The position numbers and the translations under genes are program-made. A DNA stretch of 64,000 nt from Nannochloropsis salina CCMP1776 (taxonomy: Eukaryota > Sar > Eustigmatophyceae > Eustigmatales > Monodopsidaceae): assembly GCA_004565275.1 (NCBI GenBank), contig SDOX01000006.1:496001-560000 (forward strand). The letters are read 5' to 3'. Positions 18,270 through 30,200 of the stretch are shown here, in pieces; the first letter of the stretch is position 1, and the number at the start of each line of letters is the position of its first letter. The notes under the pieces were generated by a model. It had not been told where the DNA came from. It saw only the letters and a list, made by a program, of their open reading frames with translations, and searched no databases.

Positions 18270-21200
18270 ATGCATGCATGTGGATCATTTTTTAACACAG
18301 GTTCCATACTTTTTGCAGCCTCCGTGAGTATGGCCATTCCCAGGAGTAGCAACAATGAGGAAGGAGGGCAACCGCCGGGGCGGGAGAAAAAAAAAGAAAT
18401 TTGGAACATGGCCACCTTTGCACTCATGTGTGCTGAACCTTTTATTGACAACACGGAGCTTGAGATGGGGCACGTTGCTCAATCTGCGTCCCTGCTAGGC
18501 TTTCTGCTCAACAAGATGATTAGCGATCGAAGGAGCCGAGGCCGCCTGGATTTATTCCGAGATGCTGACTTGCTCACCTTGGGGAAAGGGATGCGCTTGT
18601 TGGAGCCATGTATTGAACTAAGCACCGCGGAGATCAAGGACACATCAGCCTTTCAAGATCTGCTACTGAAGGTAGTCAAAGGGATAGAAGACATGGCGCC
18701 TGGAGAGACCTTACTGTTGCCCGGCGGTTGGGATGGGAACGCGGGGGCTTCCACGGTAGTGCATTTAATCGAGCGCCCGTCCGTAGATTCTTACGCTTTC
18801 GTCACCTGCAATGCGGGTCAAGGCTTGGCCTACCATGTCAGCGCTCCCGCCGAGTCCCCCAAGATGAAGTACAAGACGTGCTTACGATTGGAAAATATTG
18901 CATCTGCTCGGATGACATCGATGGCTTTTTGGGCGACAGCATTGTCGCAGTGGGTGAAAGCCCGCTCGGATTATCACCGTGTGGAAGTGCTGTACGACGT
19001 CTTACTGCCTTGGCTGATAAGCGATAGCCCAGCAGCTCTTGAAGGAGGTATTCCTGTTTATCGGACTCCACCCCCTCGCCGGTTGCTCCTCCCTCAGGGG
19101 TTGATCGAGACGCGGAATGACCCTGCTGCGGACTGGAGGACACCTGCGCGGGCTGGCAGCACGCCTTACAAATCACTATGGGAGGGACTTCGGTATTATT
19201 ACCGACGACAAGGCCTATCTCAAGCTCAACTCAAGCAATTGAGCTTCCTATTCCGCCAAGAGCTCCTGATCAAGGTGCAAGCGGACTTGAACAGCTTAAA
19301 AAATGGCGAGGTGGTACAGCCTGTGCGGCCATACCACGAAATTTTAAATGGGGCCCGTCTCGTGAATGCCGCCCAACAGCATTTTGGGTTGGAGCACCTG
19401 GCAGGGCACTATGTTGGTGTCTTCTTCGGCTCGAAGGAGTCGACAGACAGTGTCTCATTCGCACGTTTTCTTGCCGAGACTTATGACCGCGTTCGAAGTC
19501 GTACCGATACTGGAGCTTCGGTTTTTCCCGATGCGGGGCCTTTCAGCGTGCTGTACGTCAGCCAAGACAGGACGGGGTCGGAGTTTTGGAGTTTCTTCCG
19601 CGAAGCCATGCCGCCGACCTGGCTCGCCATCCCTTACCAGGAAACTGCTCTCCGGGCCGAGGTGCAGCGTCTCTTTGGAGTAACCACACTTCCCACGCTT
19701 ATCGTGATAGGCCCCGACGGCCGTGCGGTCACAGCGGAGGGTCGCGTGCGCGTTTTGGCCGATCCTGCGGGCACTCAGTTCCCTTGGCGCGACCCTCCGG
19801 CGTTGGAAAGACCAGACGCCACGGACATGGAGGGCACGAGCGAGGGGCCACAAGATAAAGGGGCAGAAATGGCAGCCGTGGGGCCAACGATCAGCACCAA
19901 GGAAGTACAACTTATTCGCTACGGATGTCGAGACCTGGGGCTTCGCGCGGTAAAAGAGAACAGAGCGGGACGGCTGGGGCTGGAGGGCCTGATAGGAGTA
20001 CGCGAAATGATTGAATTCGTGGAGCGGGAGGTTCAAAGCTTGTCGCTCGAAGACGACGAGGCGGCCACAGGTGACGGCTGCCTTCCGCCCCGCCTGGGCG
20101 CTGAGGTGATATGCGAGAGTGAGAAGAATGCTACTACGCTCCATAAGCCGTATGCCCTGCCAGGCTTCGACCTTTTGAAAGGCTCAGGCATGGGAAATTT
20201 TGCTGGAAAGGCAGCTGGCATACGTCGGCCACAGCTGGCCAATCTCTTGGAAGTGCCGGAAAGTGTATCCTCCCCTGAGCTCGCCATCGCGGCTATGATG
20301 CGGTGCGAGGCTGTTGTGCGTAGCTTGGTGGAGAGGGCGCAGGATGGCTCTTCATCTTCTCGATTGATTCTTCAACTACAAGCTCTCCATATGATTGATG
20401 CTACCTTCACACAGGTGCTTCCCGTGCCCAAGGCACCTGACGCACCGGACGCCGCAACCTGCATTTGGCGCCTCCGCCTTTCCCGTGACACGCAACGCCG
20501 TGCTCTCACACTGGTCTACTCTTTATTATTGACCTTCGTGACCTTATGGCAGGCGGTGGATCTACCACCACGGGCCGCAGAGTGTGAGCGGGCGCTGGTA
20601 GCAACAGCAGCTCTTGCCCTTTATGACCGCATTTTAAGGACCGCTGCATTTGACACTCAACTGGCAGTAACAGCCGTGTTGGAGGACGATGGAGGTTACT
20701 ACCTATCAAGCGCTGTTACACGAGGAAATAAACCCTTAGAACACCTTGCAGCCCGTCTGGAATTGGTACGGCCTGAGCACACGGTCGTCCGCAGCCAGCT
20801 TTTGGCCTATCTTACTGGCACACAGAAGATGAATCGCTACCCTCTCTTCGAACTGCGGCAACCCGCTCAGGTGGAGTTCAAAAAATACGGGCCAAGTCTT
20901 ACTTTTCTACGCCGCTTACTGGAGCGATGCGGATATGAACTTATCCCTCGCGATACTCCTGAGTCTCCTTCTGAAATGGAAGCGCTGATGGAATGGATGT
21001 TAGGCGATGCCACGGCTCTGGCCAACGAGCATCCAGAATTTGCCCTTACTCGGGACGTGGTTGCCTTGTATAAATTTTTGGTGACAATGGAGAGTCGTGA
21101 GGCAGAATTGATGCGCCGTAGGGTGAGTACCGAAGAAAATCGATACATGTCATGGTCACTTTCCTTTGATGACGAGGGCGGTGGGAGGTTCGCACATTCC

Positions 21201-24200
21201 TTGCACCCAACAGCGTTGCGATGGGAAGTGACCAACTTCCGAGGGTTGGATAAAGATACCGCTGACGTTAATATTTCGGGCTTTGGAGGCCGTAAACTCC
21301 AGTGGGGGGAAGGCGCAGCCGTTCAGAGCCCTGCAGATGTAGCAAGGATTTTGCCAGGCCTGACTTCAGCATCCGAAGATGACATATTGCATACAGAAAA
21401 GCTTCCCACATTTGGGGACACCTTAAGCAGGGAGGAATCAGAGACCCTCTTATCCTATTTGACCGTAGAATATATACGAATTCCTCTTGTCGTCAGCTTC
21501 TTCGCGTCCAGGGACCGGCACACCTACCTCTTCAACCCAGATCTTCAGGCTCTGCTTCGGGCTGTACTTTTCGAGCCAGGGGCTTGGATACCTCCCAGTG
21601 GGCATCAACCTGTCACGCTAGTTCCAGTGCGACGCACGGCAGAGCAAAAGCGGCAGAATGACATTGCCAACATGCTCAACGCCAAGCGGGCTAGGCAAGG
21701 CGAGAAGGAAGGAGGCATTCTTGCCACCACACCGGGGCTATTCTTGAACGAGTTGAAGCACGCGCCTAAAGGGGTTCTTGGACCTTTGCTGGCTATGTTT
21801 CATTCAATAAGTGACATGGCAAAAGCTCCTGTCAATTCCCCGGAGGCGTCTTATATCTTATACATAATTAGCTTGGCGGTGGCCACGGAAGCGTACGTGA
21901 TTTATGCTCTTCGCATGGCCACTGCTCCGGGTCACGCGTTTTTGACACAGAATGCTGGAGATGTTCGCCTCAGAAGCGATCATTGGGTTGTTCAGGTGCA
22001 CAAGGACTTGCAAGCATACCGACACCAACTGACCTGCTTTTTGCAGGGGCCCGCGGCGGAGATCCTTCAACGTTGGCGGGTTGAAGCAGAAAGAAACCAA
22101 GATATGGCTACGGCATCGGTTGTATTGGGGTATCGAGCCTTGCTTTGGTCAAATTTGCTGGCGGACGAGTACACTCCGAAAGCAGCTGCTGTACTTTTGG
22201 CATCTTTAGCCTATGTCCACAATTGGCATAGCTTTGGATTGGGCAAGCTTGCGGCGAGAGGAGACGGACTACACGGAGATACCGCCAATGATGAGCAGCG
22301 CCTGTTACGCTTTTTGCAAGCTTACGGGGTAGACACTTCGCATATTCGGCCAGGATCGTTGAAAGGGTACCTGCGCGGTCGGCCCCTCTTTCTCAGATTG
22401 CATGGACAGACAATTCGAGCACCGGTCATGGGCCTTGACGCTGATGCGAATGCTGTGAATAAATCTCCCCCGGCCGACGTGCCAGAGTACGAACTACTCT
22501 GCGTACTCCAAAAGCAACGTCGAAATTTGGTTGCCTATCTTCAGGGAATGTGCGAAAGGGAACGCGACGGCCTATTGACCATTGTTGTGAAGGAGGCTTT
22601 AAGGAAACCTGCCTTGACAGAAACTCGGTGGCATGTAGGAGCTGGTTGTGGGGATCAGCAGCCGTTGCCAGGACAGTATCAAGCCCTGGACGAGGAATTG
22701 ACCATAAATGTACAGGGTGCGGAGGTCTTGTGGAGGAATGACGGACTCCGACCCGTGCCGGATTCTATGTCTCAAATGGGAGACTACGAGGCTTTGTTTG
22801 GAAAAGAGGCTCTTCAGTGCGGACTTGTGCTACGAGAGGAACACCGCCTGTGGGTGCATGTTGTGGGAACCGAATGCGATTTGATCGAATGGGACGAGCC
22901 ACCCTCCGAGTGCCAGGGGGTAGGGATGCCCGAAGAACCACCGGAAATTTCGAAAGATGAGAACGCTGCAGACGCCGCATCTTTACCTATTTTCTGGGAA
23001 TGTGGAGCGTGTACAACATGGAACGAAGGCGGAAAAACTTGCAATGTTTGTCAAACACCTCGTCCCGGCTTGCCGCCTCCGTCTACCGTGCAGAGAGGGG
23101 AAGGTGCTGGCTTTCTTTCTCGGCCTCGGCGCAACAACACTGCTCTAGCGGGTGGCGTAGGAAGACATTTTGGGTACGGCCGTTTTGCACTAGGGCTACA
23201 AGAGGAGGAAGAGGAAGAAGGAGAGATCCCATTGCCCCACGCTTTGAAATATCGTGGTGTCCTGTATGACCGTGCTTTCGACCCCGAAGCGCAGGAGCCT
23301 CACCCCCATCCATCCGAGCGATGGATGGTGGAGATACTTTTAGTCCTGTTTGCAGGTGACGACAAGATGCCCATCCTGTTCCCGCATGATCCTGTGCCGA
23401 TAACTGCCAAGGAGGCTCGGCTGCTCGGGTGTGCGAAGTATGGAAAGAAATCGGCGACTTGGAAAGAGTTAGTCTTTCTGCCAGAGCGGAAAGTACTCCA
23501 TGTCTACAATTTAGTAAGCCATGGACGGCGTATGTATCGGACTTTGGCCTTCTCGTCTGACTCGCGTATGGCATTTCATGGATTCTCTCCAAACACGGCA
23601 GCACGCAGTAGTGGCCTCCCAGCACACATGCATCGAGCTGTAGGATCGTCCAAGGCGCTGCGTCCCATAGAGCGTACTTTATTGATCATTCGAAAGAACA
23701 TCGCGGTTGGCGGTGTGGAAACGTATTTGCCTCCGCGGCTTTTGCAGGGCTTGTTGCCGAGCGCCCTGCTCGAAGCTTTCCGCTTCTGGGAAGGGGCTGA
23801 TGGACTTTTTCGAGGCGAACCAGTGGACAATACAGACATGTTTAATTACGTGGTCGATTTAAAGCTGGTCCCTGATGCGCAGGATGGCTGGCGTGCGATC
23901 ATTATGCGACGGCCTGAAGGTGTGGGTCACCGGCGAATCCGTGGGAAAGGCGGAAGATTGGCTGACGCCAAATTGTCGACCATGGTACCTGCAGAGATGG
24001 AGCAAGATCCAATGACAACCTTTGTAGGGAAACGAGGTCGTGCAGGACTTCGCTCGAGTGGTATTGGGCAAGGTAATTTGACAGGCGGCAGTAGCGGGAA
24101 GCTGTACAAAGTGGATGATAACTTGGTCAAAGAAATCGCCTCGATGGGCTTTGGTGGTCCCTCAATGGCTCGGCTTGCATTGCGGCGCAACAATATGAAT

Positions 24201-27200
24201 CTCACATCGGCCGCACAGTGGCTATTGGACGATGCTCATGCAGAAGAAGCAGTCTTGTATGAATCCAAGGTGGAGTCGATGGAGACCGCAGCCCACGGAG
24301 TCTCCCGGCTCCTTGTAGAACACGCACTAGAGGCATTTGGAGGGGATCGAGACGTAGCTTTAGCATGGCTGACAGATAAAAGTAATGCTGTAGAATTACA
24401 GCGACTGAAAGCCTTGTACAGTGGTGATGGAGGGGGGAAGACTTCCGCAGCTGATGTGGACAGAGAAGACATGGATGTCGACATTTCCTCAGTCGCTCTT
24501 GTGGATGTACCAAGAGAAGAGAGTGACAGAGACGAGGGGAGGACGATATCTCCTCTCGTGACTGAGCCTAATGAGGAGACCGATGAAGGGTATGGCGAGG
24601 GTGACTTGGTGTTGTTGGATTTGGTACACGCTCCTCCTACCCGCGCACTGGGTCGCCTGACAACACTTCTGATGCGCATTGAGGACCTCTCTCACATCTT
24701 GGTCTGGGGTCGACTACTCAACAAAGATGACGCATATAGAATGACAGACGATATGGTAATTACGTCAGAAGGCTGTGATCGCTCACAGTTAGTGCTGGTA
24801 GAAATGCCTCACCTGAAACTGACTTTCAAACCGCGGCAAGATGAGCACAGCGGTGAGTACCGCTTGTACTTAATGGATCATGCGGGCTGGTTCATCAGCG
24901 ACCGTTATATAGAGGAGTTCCCTGATGATGTGGCTGGACGTATGATTTATCCAAGCTCTTGCCCTGGCCATTCGGGAAAGCAACGGCTGAAGTGCCTGCT
25001 GGGGGGCTTGGGAGCCAGCCTGATCCTCGAGAACGCTGGAGAGGAGTTGCAGGCACTTGTTGCCAATCACGACGCGTTTCGGCCCATCGTAGGCGGCAAG
25101 CCCTGGTCGACTATGCTAGTCTTTGACCGTGCTTCATTGGGCTGGCAGCAAGCCATGGAAACTAGGTATTACATGTATCCTATCCACACCAGCCGTGCTT
25201 TTTTAAGCCCTCCCACCCTCGCAGCTTCTCTGTACCTAATTTTGCTACGCTTTCTCCACCGGATGTACGCAGAGGCTTTTAAAGCAGCAGAAGGATGCTC
25301 AGTAGACGTACCTTTCATAGCAGAAGAAGCCTGGGTGTGGAGTCAATTTGAGCGTACCCTTGACGATGCTCACCCAGACGCCCACGCCGTGCGCCTCAAG
25401 CTGTCGCTTGCGGTGCAGTATTCTCGGGCCAGCAACCGTGTGAAATGGGAGCAGCACAAGGAGATGGATCGATATCTGGCTAAACTTGCCCACGTGTCTG
25501 CTGCATGTCGCCTCACACTCGAGGAGGAGCTCGAGGCCTTGCATCTTTGCAAACAAGGTACGCCTCTCATCAAAAATCGGCTTGCTTATCTCAAGGCAGC
25601 TGAGGCGGGTAATGTTGACGTTGTCACTCTTAAGACGGAAAGTCCACGTTGGGGGGGGCAGCCGTGGATGAAATTAAATATGCAGACGCTGGATCACCTC
25701 ACTCAACATGGTACGAAAATCTCTCGAGTGCAGTACCGGCGACCCGTGCCCGAAGGTCAGATTTTGGCCGGTGAAAAGGCGCTAGACTTGCTTTGGTCGG
25801 ATACATTGCTTATGGACGAAGAGAGTGGCACAAATCGGCAGCTGGGTTTCCTTTTTCTGTACGAGTTGGCACGCGGTACGCTGCCGGTAAAGATTGGAGG
25901 GAAAGAAGTGGGTCGGCATCTTGCAGAGATTTTGGCATGTTGTTTTCATTTGAAGGCTTCGCGATGGGGCAGAGAGCAGGTGCAGGAGGGAGAAGTGGAA
26001 GCCAGTAACTCGACTCATTTGGCTCAACTAGCGGCTGTTCTTGCTTTGCCGTGTGTAGCCTGGCCATCGGTGCCGTTTGATGCGACGAGCCGCTCCCTTT
26101 TGGATCGTGGTGTCGGGCTTTTCACGCCTGAAGGGAGAGGTACAAGCGTCAAAGCATGGTTCGATCTCATGGATGTACAATTTACTATGGTGCTGTCCTC
26201 AGGGGATGATCAATCCAGGCGCGTGATGGCTCTAAAAGAGGCCATGAACCATATCCGGAAAACTTCAATGGGTCATACAACCACGGTCCGTCTGGATCTT
26301 GACGATGTTCGAAGGGCTCGATCGGAGATTGTACGGCCCGATAGAAACGGGACCGGTTTTGCAGATACAATGGTAAACATGACAGGGCGTTGTGAACTTC
26401 CCCATGCATATGATACCTCCTGCTCAAAACTTCTTATTACCCCTCTTGCCACTGAATGCGGTAATGGCCTCGTCTCATCCTCTCTGCATGCTGTATCGTC
26501 CGAGAATCTGGCAATTTTAGGATCTATGCCTTTGAGTTCTATTGCCCTTCATAGATACATCACCATGGAAGACGGAATGGAGCGGATAGCATCCTGCCTG
26601 CCCGTGGACGTGACGTCGCACTCAGCAGCTCGAACAGTCGTTGCGCGGGAGATGCTTGCTCGGCTCGAGGACGATATCGTTGGGTATGCGCAGACACTCT
26701 CCAAGACATCAGTGCCACGGTTGTCCCAGCTCACAAATAATCGATTGGAGGCGCTAAAACAAAAAGGGTTGGACCTCATATTAGAAGCAACGGACGTCGA
26801 ACCGATCAAAGCGAGTATCGAAAATCTGATCCGTGACTTAGGCAACGTCCTAGAGGCTGATCGTGATTTTTCAGAATGGGCACAAAGTGAAGCTGTCCGT
26901 TTGGCAAATGGGTTGGTAGTGGCTCCAAGTTCGCCCGCCGTAAATAATTCCCACCATCGACAAGCGACATCGGCGTTGCACGTGTTTTGGGGACACCGAT
27001 ATGCAGGTCTTCGCCCGGCTATCGACATCACATTTCTTATCCAGTGTTTAATGTCCACACGGGCACATGAGGACTTGCTGGCTGTCAATCCTTTCGCTGG
27101 AGACGCAAGCACGCTCACGGCGGCATTAAACCTAACTGCATTGGCACTTTTGCACATAAATCGGGCGGCGCACGCAAGTCGGACAATTATGGCTGCAGGA

Positions 27201-30200
27201 CAAGCATTGAAAGCGGTGAAGGCTCTTGTGCATTCACCTCGCACTGTGATTTCTGGCGATTCATCTTTCTCTGTATCACTGGCAATGCAGCGTGTGACTC
27301 AAGCTACTGACCACTTGGCGGAGGTTCTGACTGCAGGGCGATATTACGGCACTTCAACGGCTGCTGGTTTGGAAGTTGATCCTCGCTTTCTGGTTTTCGA
27401 GGCCGTATTTGATTTGATGTTGCGGAAACGGCAGGTCGAGATGGTGACATGGTTTCAAGCATCCTTGGAGCAAGGTGTAAGCAGAGTGCAGCAAATGATC
27501 ATGGGGGCGGGCAAAACGACTGTTGTGGGACCTCTACTGACACTTCTTTTGGCAGACGGGCAGCAGCTCGTCACACAAGTGATGCCTACGGCCCTACTCG
27601 AGCAGACTCGGTCTATCATGCGCAGCCGCTTTGGCCAAATTATAACTAAGCGAGTCTACACCTTGGAGTTTGAGCGCAGCGTCGACGATCACGTTGAAGT
27701 AGTCGCTGAAATCTTTGGCAAGCTAGACGCAGCACGTCGTAGGCGCAGCGTCGTTTGCACGTCCCCTGAGGCAATCAAAAGCCTGCTTTTAAAATTTGTG
27801 GAACACCTGCATGCTCTGGAGCAGGTCGAGGCGAGCGATCTGACGTATGGGGAGTCAGCTCGGGCCAATCGTGAGATAGGTCGAGTGCGGGAGGCCTTGC
27901 AGTCCAAATCCGACATGGCAGACGCGATAGTACGTGTGCTGGACCTGTGGCGTGGTGGTGTGCTGATCATGGACGAGGTGGATCAACTTCTGCATCCTCT
28001 GCGATCGGAGCTCAATTTCCCCATTGGTGCGAAAGACCCCATTGACATGGCCGGTTACCGATGGGACTTCCCCATTTTTCTTATAGACGGTCTTTTTAGT
28101 GCCGCGGAGGGTCACCCTCTATCCGAGCGCCTCAATCCTCAGATGTCAACCCGAATAAATTTCGGTGCTCAAGCAATATTGGACGACTTGAGGGATGCCG
28201 TCGCTGAAGGCTATTCGCAACATGCTCTGCAACGAAGTCCGCACATGATTCTGCTTGATAAGGCCTTTTACGAAGCTCGGCTGAAGCCAGCATTGGCTAA
28301 ATGGGCATTGTTATGGATTGCCGAGCGCTTCACGGGAAGAGTTGAGTGTCCGCAGGATGCGCTTTTGGGTTACTTGAAAGGGCAAATTGAAAAGAATCGA
28401 CAGACCATTGAGAAAGGCTTGCCTCCTGAGTCCAAAAAGCTTCTCAATCTGGGACGCGAGTGGGTCTGCACTCTTATGCCGCATTGTCTCTCCAAAGTTG
28501 ACAGAGTCGGGTACGGCATTTTGAACGCTGCTGATCTCGCGGGACTTAATTCCCGCGCACCTCTGAGCCGGAAGTTAATGGCTGTACCATTCGTGGGAAA
28601 AGATGTTCCCAGCGCGTCCTCGGAATTTGCTCACGTTGACGTCGTGATCGGACTGACTGTGATGGCGTATCGGTATGAGGGCTTGCGCTTAACGGATCTT
28701 CGCCGTCTGGTCACACAACTGAAGGCGGATTTCTCGCGACAGGGTGGCCCTCGTAATTCCCGACCTGCGTCGCTCCTTTTTGAGTCATGGCTGCTGCAAG
28801 TGGTGAAAGCGGGGAAATGCTTGAAAGTCCACGAAGAGGGGGACGCAGGCGAGACGGTCGATGCAGAGCACAAAGTGGCAGGAGCAGAGGAGGTCCAAGC
28901 ACCAATGGATACAAGTGATCAACAGGGCGGGATGGAAGCTCAAGTTAGGCACGAGAAAATGCATGTGGGACTTCCTGTCTCGCCCTTGCCCTTGTTTCAA
29001 CCTGGCGACATGAAGCAGTTGGTCGCCTTGCATGGTCTCGTTCGGCTTCTTCCGGACGTCCTGCACTACTACCTCAGACAGCACGTTTTTCCTGCTACCA
29101 TGAATTTCCAATCTATCAAACTTTCTGCCGCCGGCCATGAGCTAGGCTCCTCTATCCTTTTTGCCCGTCGAATCGGCTTCTCCGGCACACCGTCAAACCT
29201 CCTGCCTATTGATCTTGGCACTTGTCAGTATGAACCAGGCTCCGATGGCAAAGTAGTACATGTCTTGACTGACCCAGCCGTGGTAACAGCTTCGCGGAAG
29301 TATTATTGGACGGCGCACTCGCTTTTGCGCGACGTTGCACGCGTTAGTCCGGCCTTCCATGCACTGATTGATGTAGGCGCACTAATAACGGGCATGGACA
29401 ATGAGGAGGTGGCAAGATATTTGCTGAAGCATTTGCCTGCGGATCGTTTCGACGGTGTCGTGTTTCTTGACCGGCATGATCGGAAGATGATCCTGCAACG
29501 TTCATCAGGCCGCTGTCTGGCTTTGGAGCAATGCGGCGTGGATGTTGATCGACGCTTTACATTCTACGACCAGGTTCACACGACAGGAATGGACATTAAA
29601 CAAGCTCCGGATGCCCGGGCGGTGGTCACGATTGGGAAGGATATGACCTTCCGGGACTATGCGCAGGGGTGTTTCCGCATGCGAGGTATTGGACGCGGGC
29701 AAAGCATCCATTTGTATTTGATACCGGAGGTAGAGAACAGACTTAAGCAGGAGCTGGGCAACCATGCCACCGGCAAAGTAGAGTTAGACGTGACAGGATG
29801 GCTTTTAGTAAACTCTATGCGGATGGAAGGCTTGCAATTCATTCAAATGAGCGTGCAGGAGCTGTTCAATACTTGGCGGAAGCGTGCGCTTGGGACACTC
29901 ACCGGTGAGGCTGAAGAGCATGCGTCGTCGGCGCAGAGACAGGAGGTGGAGCGTCGGATTGAGCGTTTCCAGGGTCACGACGAGGCCGCATTGTGGACAC
30001 GTCGCTGCATCCAGCTTTTCCGGGAACCGGTCGGCTACCCTGTGGCAGATGTGGTGCCAGTGCCGCACAGCTTTCATGATAAACTTGAAGCGATGATATC
30101 GACAAATTCTGATTTCACGAAAGATCCTTGGGAGATCGGTCGCATCAAAGAGGTTGCTGCCCGCGTACATCAAGTGAATCAAGCTCACATGGAGGACGAT

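Noticed and set aside
26549-27244. 231-codon minus-strand frame, and similar frames inside the giant gene
   Set aside because: Shadows of the 4,486-codon frame; no domain signal.
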